Assembly (NCBI GenBank): GCA_051649345.1
Contig: JBOFGX010000139.1
Span: 1-21,119, forward strand
Length of the DNA stretch: 21,119 nucleotides
DNA from: Leadbetterella sp051649345
Lineage (GTDB): Bacteria > Bacteroidota > Bacteroidia > Cytophagales > Spirosomataceae
Direction: 5' to 3'
Under the pieces are notes generated by a model. It saw nothing but the letters and a program-made list of their open reading frames with translations. It had not been told where the DNA came from and did not search any database. The translations under genes were made by a program, and so were the position numbers. Within the stretch, counting starts at the first letter, position 1. Every line of letters starts with the position of its first letter. Positions 6,943-12,879 of this stretch are shown here, one piece after another.

Positions 6943-7713
6943 TTAATTTCTTTTTTGACCCGGTCTTGTTGGTCTTCTTCTACGATTGTCCTTGTCGCCA
7001 TCTTCATCTTCACGACGACCACCCATAGATTTTTTCTGATCTCCACCCACTTCTGTTGCTAATGCAGAAACAGATGTAAGGTCTCTTTTACCATATACTT
7101 CTCCTTTGAATACCCAAACCTTGATACCAATCAATCCATATACTGTCAAGGCTTCTGACACTGCATAATCAATATCTGCTCGAAGTGTATGAAGTGGAAT
7201 TCTACCTTCCTTGTACATTTCCGTACGAGCCATCTCTGCTCCACCTAAACGACCTGAAAGCTTTACTTTAATTCCTTGAGCTCCTACTCTGATAGCAGCT
7301 TGTATAGCCTGCTTCATCGCTCTTCTATACGAAATACGAGCTTTCAATTGTTGAGCTATAGTTTCACCTACAAGCTTCGCATCAACTTCGGGTCTTTTGA
7401 TCTCGAAAATGTTGATTTGAACATCCTTTTTGGTAAGCTTCTTAAGTTCTTCTCTTAGTTTGTCAACCTCACTACCAGCTTTACCAATAACAACGCCTGG
7501 TCTAGCTGTGTGAATAGTAAGAGTGATACGCTTAAGTGTACGCTCAATAACTACTCTTGACACAGAGCCTTTTGGAATTCTGGCACTTATATATTTTCTG
7601 ATTTTGTCGTCCTCGACAAGTTTTTCAGAGAATGTTTTGCCACCATACCAATTGGACTCCCAACCTCTGATGTAACCCAATCTTAAACCTACAGGATTTA
7701 CTTTCTGACCCAT
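6943..7713 (-). CDS. rpsC: 30S ribosomal protein S3
   Basis: S3 lies at the mRNA entry tunnel and contributes to mRNA helicase activity. The product has 256 residues against 233 in E. coli. It begins MGQKVNPVGLRLGYIRGWES, has the type II KH domain with GKAG at 77-80, and the C-terminal domain GRLGGAEMARTEMYKEGRIP. Residues from about 215 onward form a low-complexity, strongly charged tail with alternating acidic and arginine blocks (GGRREDEDGDKDNRRRRPTR). Such tails vary between lineages and are probably disordered. It lies between rplV (37-nt spacer) and rplP. Confidence 0.98.
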   Translation of the reverse strand: MGQKVNPVGLRLGYIRGWESNWYGGKTFSEKLVEDDKIRKYISARIPKGSVSRVVIERTLKRITLTIHTARPGVVIGKAGSEVDKLREELKKLTKKDVQINIFEIKRPEVDAKLVGETIAQQLKARISYRRAMKQAIQAAIRVGAQGIKVKLSGRLGGAEMARTEMYKEGRIPLHTLRADIDYAVSEALTVYGLIGIKVWVFKGEVYGKRDLTSVSALATEVGGDQKKSMGGRREDEDGDKDNRRRRPTRPGQKRN

Positions 7714-7750
7714 ATTATTTATTAAATAATTATTTCTTTTTCTTTAAAAA

Positions 7751-8095
7751 TTATTCTGCTTGATCTACTACAATTGTGATATGCTGTGAGCGTTTTCTGA
7801 CTCTGTAAGCCCTACCTTGCGGAGCTGGTCTCAGTCTTTTCAATACTCTACCGCCATCAATCATTATAGTTTTCACTATTAGATCAGCGTCCTCGATCTT
7901 AAGATCTTCATTCTTGTTTTGCCAATTGGCAACTGCTGACATCAACACTTTCTTGATAACTGGTGCTGCTTGTTGCGGCTGATAGCTAAGGATCCCCAAA
8001 GCTAAATTTACTTTTTTACCCCTTATAAGATCTGCTACTAAACGAGCTTTTCTTGGTGAGGTTGGAAAATCCTTAAGTTTTGCTACTGCTTCCAT
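7751..8095 (-). CDS. rplV: 50S ribosomal protein L22
   Basis: L22 lines the nascent-peptide exit tunnel with an extended beta-hairpin. The 114-residue product contains the early FPTSPRKARLVADLIRGKKV motif and the hairpin region IMIDGGRVLKRLRPAPQGRA followed by YRVRKRSQHITIVV. Length is normal (E. coli 110). No changes in the hairpin tip resembling macrolide-resistance duplications are seen. The spacer to rpsS is 29 nt. Confidence 0.98.
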   Translation of the reverse strand: MEAVAKLKDFPTSPRKARLVADLIRGKKVNLALGILSYQPQQAAPVIKKVLMSAVANWQNKNEDLKIEDADLIVKTIMIDGGRVLKRLRPAPQGRAYRVRKRSQHITIVVDQAE

Positions 8096-8124
8096 TATAT
8101 GATATGAAAAATGCTTTCTAAATT

Positions 8125-8403
8125 TTATCTTTTACCTTTATCTTTCTTGTTTACGTGCCCACGAAAGTTACGTGTAGGTGAAAACTCACCTAGCTTGTGT
8201 CCAATCATGTTATCCGTTACATACACTGGTATAAACTTATTACCATTGTGCACAGCGAACGTATGTCCAATAAAATCAGGCGTAATCATTGACCTACGTG
8301 ACCAAGTTTTAATAACTGACTTCTTACCTGAGTCATTCATAGCGATAACTTTGTTATCTAATCTAAAATCTACGTATGGTCCTTTTTTAAGTGAACGAGC
8401 CAT
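8125..8403 (-). CDS. rpsS: 30S ribosomal protein S19
   Basis: S19 sits in the 30S head with S13 near the A-site finger. The 92-residue product begins MARSLKKGPYVDFRLDNKV and contains IKTWSRRSMITPDFIGHTFA and VYVTDNMIGHKLGEFSPTR, all hallmarks of the family. Length is identical to E. coli S19. It is tightly linked to rplB with a 10-nt spacer. Confidence 0.98.
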   Translation of the reverse strand: MARSLKKGPYVDFRLDNKVIAMNDSGKKSVIKTWSRRSMITPDFIGHTFAVHNGNKFIPVYVTDNMIGHKLGEFSPTRNFRGHVNKKDKGKR

Positions 8404-8413
8404 TTATCTAATC

Positions 8414-9238
8414 TTATTTAGTTCTTCGTGAAACAATTAATCTATTGGAATACTTCTTCTTTGAGCGAGTCTTCTTGCCTTTCGCAATTAAACCGTTTCT
8501 AGAACGGGGGTGTCCCCCTGAGGCTCTACCCTCTCCACCACCCATGGGGTGATCAACCGGGTTCATTACTACCCCTCTTACTCTTGGTCTTACGCCCAAC
8601 CATCTGTTACGACCCGCTTTTCCTAGGACCACGTTCATGTGATCTGGATTGGAAACCGCTCCAACTGTGGCCATGCAAGTACCTAATACAAGCCTCATTT
8701 CGCCAGAAGGCATTTTTAATGTTACATACTTTCCGTCTTTCGCAAGAACCTGAGCATACGTACCAGCACTTCTAGCCAACTGAGCACCTTTGCCAGGTGT
8801 AAGCTCAATATTGTGTACAATTGTACCCAAAGGCATATTTTTTAGCAATAAAGCATTACCAACTTCTGGTGCTACTTTCTCACCTGAAACTATCTTTTTC
8901 CCAACTTGTAAGCCCTGTGGAGCAATTATATAGCGTTTTTCGCCATCTTCATACTGTACTAGAGCTATCCTAGATGTCCTGTTCGGATCGTATTCAATTG
9001 TCATTACTTCAGCAGACGAAGAATGCTTGTCTCTTTTGAAGTCAATTATACGATATCTACGCTTATGACCTCCACCTATATACCTTGCAGTACGGTGTCC
9101 TTCATTGTTTCTACCACCTGTTCTCTTAATAACAGCGGTAAGGCTTTTCTCTGGCTTACTCGCAGTGATATCTGAGAAATCAGGTGCGATTCTATGCCTT
9201 GTGCCTGGGGTAATTGGGTTTAACTTCTTAACTGCCAT
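8414..9238 (-). CDS. rplB: 50S ribosomal protein L2
   Basis: L2 is essential for subunit association and the peptidyl transferase centre. The 274-residue product has the central RNA-binding region and the C-terminal signature HPMGGGEGRASGGHPRSRNG, including His230, which corresponds to the functionally important His229 of E. coli. The N-terminal RTGGRNNEGHRTARYIGGGH segment and the basic tail KKTRSKKKYSNRLIVSRR are present. It is 45 nt downstream of rplW. No irregularity is seen. Confidence 0.98.
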   Translation of the reverse strand: MAVKKLNPITPGTRHRIAPDFSDITASKPEKSLTAVIKRTGGRNNEGHRTARYIGGGHKRRYRIIDFKRDKHSSSAEVMTIEYDPNRTSRIALVQYEDGEKRYIIAPQGLQVGKKIVSGEKVAPEVGNALLLKNMPLGTIVHNIELTPGKGAQLARSAGTYAQVLAKDGKYVTLKMPSGEMRLVLGTCMATVGAVSNPDHMNVVLGKAGRNRWLGVRPRVRGVVMNPVDHPMGGGEGRASGGHPRSRNGLIAKGKKTRSKKKYSNRLIVSRRTK

Positions 9239-9283
9239 TTACTTAATCTTTGCAATTCCTATGGAACTATACTTTATTTAATT

Positions 9284-9571
9284 TTACATTTCAGCATAGA
9301 AATCAATGATCTCTCCTGCTTTAAGTGTAACAATTGCTTTTTTAACAGTACTGGTTTTTCCAGAACTCATTTTTGTTTTTGTCATTCTCGATTTTTTCTT
9401 ACCGATCTGAACAAGTGTATTTACATCTTTAACAGATACACCGAACATTTTCTCAACGGCTTTCGCTATCTGCAATTTGTTGGCATTCATATCCACTTCA
9501 AAAGTATACTTACCTGAAGCGTTTAGAGCCTGTGATTTTTCTGTAATGACTGGTTTTCTTAAAATGCTCAT
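9284..9571 (-). CDS. rplW: 50S ribosomal protein L23
   Basis: L23 surrounds the exit tunnel and is the main ribosomal contact of trigger factor and SRP. The start at 9571 gives MSILRKPVITEKSQALNASG, the usual L23 N-terminus, and 95 residues. The in-frame ATG at 9583 would add MINT and overlap the end of rplD, and is less likely. Features include YTFEVDMNANKLQIAKAVEKMFGVSVKDVNTL and the basic loop KKKSRMTKTKMSSGKTS. The start lies 4 nt after the rplD stop, so translation is probably coupled. Confidence 0.95.
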   Translation of the reverse strand: MSILRKPVITEKSQALNASGKYTFEVDMNANKLQIAKAVEKMFGVSVKDVNTLVQIGKKKSRMTKTKMSSGKTSTVKKAIVTLKAGEIIDFYAEM

Positions 9572-9575
9572 GGTA

Positions 9576-10205
9576 TTAATCATTTAAAATGGTCTGAATT
9601 TGCGAAACTGTACTTTCTGCTATCAAAACATACTCAGCATTTACAAGCTGATAGGTATTGATTGAACCCGCGTCCACAACCTGAGTTTTGGGAATGTTAC
9701 GAGCGGATAGATAAAGATTATTCTCACCACCATTTACTATAAAAATCGATTTTTTACCTGAAATACTTAGTGCATTTAAGAAATCGATGTATGATTTGGT
9801 TTTAGGAGAAGAAAATGAAAAATCTTCGATAATCATAAGTTTACTTTCAGCTGCACGTGCAGATAAAATAGACTTACGTGCTAGCGATTTCACCTTCTTG
9901 TTTAATTTGAAATCATAGTCACGAGGCCTTGGACCGAATACTCTACCACCCCCTACATAAATAGGTGATTTTGCAGAACCGTGACGTGCACCACCACCAC
10001 CTTTTTGACGGCCTAATTTCTTAGTAGAACGAGAAATTTCAGCACGTTCTTTGGATTTGTGTGTGCCTTGTCTCTGATTTGCTAGATAGTGTTTTACATC
10101 TAACCAAACCACGTGTTGGTTGGGCTCAATTCCGAAAACTTCAGAACTCAATTCTATTGACTTCCCTGTTTCTTTACCCTGATTGTTTAAAACTTTAACT
10201 TTCAT
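9576..10205 (-). CDS. rplD: 50S ribosomal protein L4
   Basis: L4 is a 23S domain I binder whose long loop reaches the exit tunnel; in E. coli it also represses the S10 operon. The 209-residue product has the extended loop at about residues 45-95 (RSTKKLGRQKGGGGARHGSA... VFGPRPRDYDFKLNKK) and the globular alpha/beta C-terminal part (KSLARKSILSARAAE; VDAGSINTYQLVNAEYVLIAES). It is 55 nt downstream of rplC. Whether L4 also controls this operon cannot be told, but the rplC leader is structured. Confidence 0.97.
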   Translation of the reverse strand: MKVKVLNNQGKETGKSIELSSEVFGIEPNQHVVWLDVKHYLANQRQGTHKSKERAEISRSTKKLGRQKGGGGARHGSAKSPIYVGGGRVFGPRPRDYDFKLNKKVKSLARKSILSARAAESKLMIIEDFSFSSPKTKSYIDFLNALSISGKKSIFIVNGGENNLYLSARNIPKTQVVDAGSINTYQLVNAEYVLIAESTVSQIQTILND

Positions 10206-10222
10206 TTTATGCTACCGTTTTT

Positions 10223-10242
10223 TCGATGTCGTTGGTAATCGA
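10223..10242 (-). other. Small inverted repeat in the rplC-rplD spacer
   Basis: TCGAT/ATCGA arms flank a 10-nt loop in the 55-nt spacer upstream of rplD. It is weak and could be chance; listed because it precedes the gene for L4, a known autoregulator in other bacteria. Confidence 0.2.
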
Positions 10243-10260
10243 CCTTATTTTAATAAAATA

Positions 10261-10878
10261 TTACTTATGTAATGTAACTAGACTGTTTTTTGGACCTGGT
10301 ACTGAGCCTGAAACAAGAATTAGGTTTTTCTCTGGAAACAGCTTCAAAACCTTTAAGTTCTGAACCGTAACTTGCGTATTACCCATTCTACCTGCCATAC
10401 GAAGACCTTTGAAAACTCTAGCTGGATATGAACAAGCACCTATTGAACCTGGGTGACGAGCTCTGTTGTGCTGACCGTGGGTAGTTTGTCCTACTCCACT
10501 AAATCCGTGTCTTTTAACAACACCTTGAAATCCTTTTCCTTTTGTTTTACCAGATACATCAAGAAACTCACCTTCTTCAAATACATCTTCAACCTTCAAA
10601 ACCTGACCTAAGGAAAGTGTTTCGTTGAACTCTTTGAATTCTACCAATTTACGCTTTGGTGTAGTATTGGCTTTTTTGAAGTGTCCTAGTAAAGCTTTTG
10701 TAGTGTGCTTTTCTTTTTTCTCTCCATATCCTAGCTGCACAGCAGCATACCCATCCTTATCCTCAGTTCTAACTTGCGTGACAACACATGGGCCCGCTTC
10801 AATAACCGTACAAGGTAAAGCTTCTCCGTTTGCGAAGATGGTGGTCATTCCGATCTTTTTACCAATGATTCCTGACAT
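10261..10878 (-). CDS. rplC: 50S ribosomal protein L3
   Basis: L3 initiates 50S assembly and approaches the peptidyl transferase centre with a long loop. The 205-residue product begins MSGIIGKKIGMTTIFANGEA and carries VSGKTKGKGFQGVVKRHGFS and the loop HNRARHPGSIGACSYPARVFKG followed by RMAGRMGNTQVTVQNLKVLK. It is the first gene of the visible ribosomal block. The usual upstream neighbour rpsJ (S10) is absent for at least 860 nt, and the next gene upstream is the divergently oriented agmatine deiminase. Two consensus promoters and a long leader precede it. No Shine-Dalgarno sequence is visible before its ATG, as expected in this phylum. Confidence 0.98.
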   Translation of the reverse strand: MSGIIGKKIGMTTIFANGEALPCTVIEAGPCVVTQVRTEDKDGYAAVQLGYGEKKEKHTTKALLGHFKKANTTPKRKLVEFKEFNETLSLGQVLKVEDVFEEGEFLDVSGKTKGKGFQGVVKRHGFSGVGQTTHGQHNRARHPGSIGACSYPARVFKGLRMAGRMGNTQVTVQNLKVLKLFPEKNLILVSGSVPGPKNSLVTLHK

Positions 10879-10902
10879 TGCTTTAAATATAAAATGTTAA
10901 TA

Positions 10903-10917
10903 CCCTTTTAAAAAGGG
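10903..10917 (-). other. Hairpin at the predicted 5' end of the proximal rplC transcript
   Basis: CCCTTTT and AAAAGGG form a near-perfect inverted repeat with a minimal loop. By the usual spacing from the -7 element, transcription from the proximal promoter would begin next to this structure. No U-run follows in the direction of rplC, so it is unlikely to be a terminator; a 5'-protecting or regulatory hairpin is possible. Confidence 0.35.
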
Positions 10918-10921
10918 GCTG

Positions 10922-10953
10922 CAAAACTAATAATAATTTCACATATAAACAAA
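10922..10953 (-). promoter_or_regulatory. Proximal promoter of the rplC operon (P2)
   Basis: Reading leftwards, a -33 TTTG (10953-10950), a 20-nt spacer and the -7 element TAGTTTTG (10929-10922) match the Bacteroidota consensus in every specified base. Expected transcription start is near 10918, about 40 nt before the rplC ATG. The bases from the -7 end onwards, TTTGCAGCCC, recur in the rpsH internal promoter. Confidence 0.75.
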
Positions 10954-10962
10954 TTTACAGAG

Positions 10963-11174
10963 GTTGAAAACCGATTCAACTTGTGACATTCTGTACCTTT
11001 TTCAAGGTTAGGCATTTTTGATTATGTAGGAATATGCCTATTAACACTGAATGATTCCAATACAATTTTTTCGCTTTTGGGTGACTGAGTAAATATATGT
11101 TTTACAGTCTATTCTAAAATGGTTTCGAAAAAATACGACTTCTTTTAGAATGTAAATCAGGACACCCCCCGATT
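10963..11174 (-). other. Structured leader region between the two rplC promoters
   Basis: This stretch would be the 5' leader of RNA started at the distal promoter. Successive inverted repeats are visible: AATC with GG and CC at 11155-11174; TTTAC+ATTCTAAAA (11156-11143, minus) pairing with TTTTAGAAT and GTAAA (11119-11101, nine uninterrupted pairs plus five beyond a 5-nt bulge); TAGGCAT/ATGCCTA (11040-11009); ACCTT-GAAA-AAGGT (11008-10995), a five-pair stem closed by a GNRA-type tetraloop; and GTTGAA/TTCAAC (10980-10963). The first two share bases 11155-11156, so they may be alternatives. No known leader family was recognised. No coding frame was seen. Confidence 0.45.
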
Positions 11175-11184
11175 AATTGAGGTG

Positions 11185-11215
11185 CAAAGGTAGTTAATAT
11201 TTTTAGATCTTCAAA
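11185..11215 (-). promoter_or_regulatory. Distal promoter of the rplC operon (P1)
   Basis: TTTG (11215-11212), a 19-nt spacer and TACCTTTG (11192-11185) form a perfect match to the Bacteroidota -33/-7 consensus. Expected start is about 11181, giving a leader of about 300 nt before rplC. A second TANNTTTG (TATATTTG, 11219-11212) overlaps the -33 box and is probably coincidental. Confidence 0.72.
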
Positions 11216-11219
11216 TATA

Positions 11220-11513
11220 TTCCTAAAAAAACATGTTTATTTTTAAAACAAGGTATAATTATGTGCTTTTTCTATGAATTGTTTGAAATTTATACATAAA
11301 ATGTGCAATTAGCTATTCAGAGCATACCTCAAGAAGTTTTGTTGAGAGTTTAGTAGAGTATATAATGTTTGGGTAATTAACATTTGCTTCTAGGATCATA
11401 CTATAATATGACTCAAATTATGCATTGCTTAAAGCCTAAACAAACTGCTTATTTGTAGTTAACTTACTTGTTGTGAATGGTAGAAGAATATATAAAACAT
11501 TTATTACAAACTT
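11220..11513. other. AT-rich intergenic stretch without recognised features
   Basis: No coding frame of credible length, no consensus promoter and no strong hairpin was found on either strand. A 28-codon minus-strand frame (11399-11313) exists but has no promoter, codon bias or family resemblance to support it. The stretch separates the putative small-RNA terminator from the distal rplC promoter. Confidence 0.5.
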
Positions 11514-11521
11514 CTTAAAAG

Positions 11522-11551
11522 AAAAAAAACAGCCGAAAATCGACTGTTTTT
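11522..11551 (-). terminator. Intrinsic terminator, minus-strand orientation
   Basis: In minus-strand RNA, AAAACAGUCG pairs with CGGCUGUUUU around a 5-nt loop (ten pairs, one G-U), followed by a run of U (eight A on the plus strand at 11522-11529). Read on the plus strand, the G-U becomes a C-A mismatch and the T run is shorter, so minus-strand function is favoured, though some two-way activity is possible. Confidence 0.6.
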
Positions 11552-11603
11552 AAATCATCATTTATTCAACCACTCTAAAACGAGATATCTTTCTATAATT
11601 CAG

Positions 11604-11625
11604 AAGCCTGTTTTATCAGGCTTTT
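11604..11625 (+). terminator. Hairpin AAGCCTG/CAGGCTT with short T run
   Basis: A perfect seven-pair stem with a 6-nt loop is followed on the plus strand by TTTT (overlapping the stem). No plus-strand gene lies upstream of it in this window, so it may instead be an internal hairpin of the putative minus-strand small RNA. Both readings are given because the sequence is symmetrical. Confidence 0.3.
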
Positions 11626-11664
11626 ATCGTTAACACAAAATAAATACATTTTGTTTAACTTTTA

Positions 11665-11695
11665 CAAATATAGTTAAGATAATAGGACAATCAAG
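11665..11695 (-). promoter_or_regulatory. Candidate promoter of the putative small RNA
   Basis: CTTG (11695-11692), a 19-nt spacer and TATATTTG (11672-11665) on the minus strand; the -7 element is a full match and the -33 box differs from TTTG by one base. It runs divergently to agmatine deiminase. Confidence 0.45.
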
Positions 11696-11707
11696 GAGTA
11701 ATGTGTG

Positions 11708-11715
11708 TATTTTTG
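11708..11715 (+). promoter_or_regulatory. Candidate -7 element for agmatine deiminase
   Basis: TATTTTTG is a full match to TANNTTTG, 29 nt before the start codon. No TTTG is found at the expected -33 distance, so support is partial. Confidence 0.4.
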
Positions 11716-11744
11716 CGACTTTGTTTATTATTCGGTAAAATTGT

Positions 11745-12782
11745 ATGACTCCAAGGGATAGAAATTATTACTTTCCAGCCGAATGGCACGAGCAAGAGAG
11801 TACTTGGCTAAGCTGGCCTCACAACCATGAAACTTGGGGGCGAGTTATAGATTCTATTTGGAATCCCTATTGTACCTTCGTGGAAACCATAGCGAGCTCT
11901 CAAAAACTCAATATCATTACATCTGGCAAAAACGAGTTTATTCAAGAAGTTTTACAAAAGCATATTGGTAAAATTCCTGAGAATGTAATTTTACATAATT
12001 TCACTACGAACGATTCTTGGTGCAGAGATCACGGCCCTGGCTTATTAGTCAATAGATTTGACTCTTCTAGACTTATCCTCGATTGGGAATATAATTCTTG
12101 GGGAGGCAAATATCCGCCTTTTACTGATGACAATAAAGTTCCTAGTAAAATTGCTGATTACTTGGGTCTAGAAAAAGTAAGTCCAGGTATTGTTATGGAA
12201 GGTGGATCTGTTGAGTTTAATGGAGAAGGCACAGTAATCACAAGTAGGTCTTGTTTGCTAAATAAAAATCGTAATCCTCATTTAAACCAAGGGCAAATTG
12301 AACAAATCTTGTGTGATAATTATGGTGTTGATCAAGTACTATGGGTTGAAGATGGTATCGTTGGAGATGATACCGATGGACACATTGATGATACTGTGAG
12401 GTTTGTGAATTCGGATACTGTAATTACTGTAATCGAAAAAAATAAGAGTGATGAGAATCATCAAATCTTAGAAAACAATTTGGCGGATCTGAAAAAGATG
12501 CGATTGGCAAACGGTAAACAGCTCAATATTATAGAAATTGAGATGCCCGATCCCGTATATCTCGATGATGTCCGATTGCCAGCTAGTTATGCTAATTTTT
12601 TGATTACCAATAGAAACGTAATTGTACCTACATACAGGTCTCAAAAAGACGAGGCAGCCATTATGACACTTCAGTCTGTATTTTCTGATCGCGTAGTTGT
12701 AGGTATAGATTCGACAGATATAATCTGGGGATTGGGGAGCTTTCACTGTTTATCCCAACAAGAGCCAAAAGGAAATGCCTAG
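11745..12782 (+). CDS. aguA: Agmatine deiminase (peptidyl-arginine deiminase-like family)
   Basis: This enzyme converts agmatine to N-carbamoylputrescine and ammonia, a step from arginine to putrescine, in the cytoplasm. The 345-residue product (no signal peptide) begins PAEWHEQESTWLSWPHNHETW, a family hallmark. Other guanidine-modifying motifs are NDSWCRDHGP (89-98), MEGGSVEFNGEGT (151-163), DTDGHIDDTVRF (209-220, His213) and the catalytic cysteine Cys335 in GSFHCLSQQEP. All expected catalytic elements are present. The partner N-carbamoylputrescine amidase, often adjacent, is not next to it. It is transcribed divergently from the ribosomal operon. A peptidyl-arginine deiminase-type activity cannot be excluded from sequence alone, but the length and lack of a signal favour agmatine deiminase. 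Confidence 0.93.
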   Translation: MTPRDRNYYFPAEWHEQESTWLSWPHNHETWGRVIDSIWNPYCTFVETIASSQKLNIITSGKNEFIQEVLQKHIGKIPENVILHNFTTNDSWCRDHGPGLLVNRFDSSRLILDWEYNSWGGKYPPFTDDNKVPSKIADYLGLEKVSPGIVMEGGSVEFNGEGTVITSRSCLLNKNRNPHLNQGQIEQILCDNYGVDQVLWVEDGIVGDDTDGHIDDTVRFVNSDTVITVIEKNKSDENHQILENNLADLKKMRLANGKQLNIIEIEMPDPVYLDDVRLPASYANFLITNRNVIVPTYRSQKDEAAIMTLQSVFSDRVVVGIDSTDIIWGLGSFHCLSQQEPKGNA

Positions 12783-12798
12783 ATTCTACGGATAGAAT
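12783..12798 (+). other. Hairpin directly after the aguA stop
   Basis: ATTCTA-CGGA-TAGAAT is a perfect six-pair stem with a 4-nt loop starting at the base after the stop codon. No T run follows, so it is a weak terminator or an mRNA 3'-end stabiliser. The rest of the 97-nt spacer to the next gene has no full consensus promoter. Confidence 0.35.
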
Positions 12799-12879
12799 TG
12801 TTAAAGTAGATCGTAAAAAGGTAAAATAAACAGTAAAAAAAAGAGTTATATAGTATTGTTTTGCATTTGACATATATTT

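Larger units (their letters stand above)
11515..11661 (-). ncRNA. Putative small RNA or attenuated distal leader upstream of the rplC operon
   Basis: A promoter-like sequence on the minus strand predicts RNA starting near 11661. The RNA would begin with a hairpin of about 12 pairs (11659-11629, GTTAA and CAAAAT arms with one bulge), then a seven-pair hairpin AAGCCTG/CAGGCTT (11623-11604), an unpaired A/T-rich stretch, and a final hairpin followed by a run of U. Total length would be about 145 nt. No known RNA family (tmRNA, SRP RNA, RNase P) fits by eye. Read-through would lead into the rplC leader, so an attenuator is an alternative. This is an inference from signals only. Confidence 0.4.

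Noticed and set aside
6855..7046. 63-codon minus-strand frame bridging rpsC and rplP
   Set aside because: It is an out-of-frame overlap of two certain genes.
11313..11399. 28-codon minus-strand frame between the putative small RNA and the distal rplC promoter
   Set aside because: No promoter, no family resemblance, and a length expected by chance in AT-rich DNA.
11701..11748. 15-residue frame preceded by AAGGAG and overlapping the aguA start as ATGA, resembling a leader peptide
   Set aside because: The candidate aguA -7 element lies inside it, Bacteroidota rarely use Shine-Dalgarno pairing, and the AAGG bases coincide with the minus-strand -33 box of the putative small RNA.
12856..12863. 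TTGTTTTG as a -7 element for the lipoprotein gene
   Set aside because: The TA of the consensus is missing and no -33 box is at the right distance.
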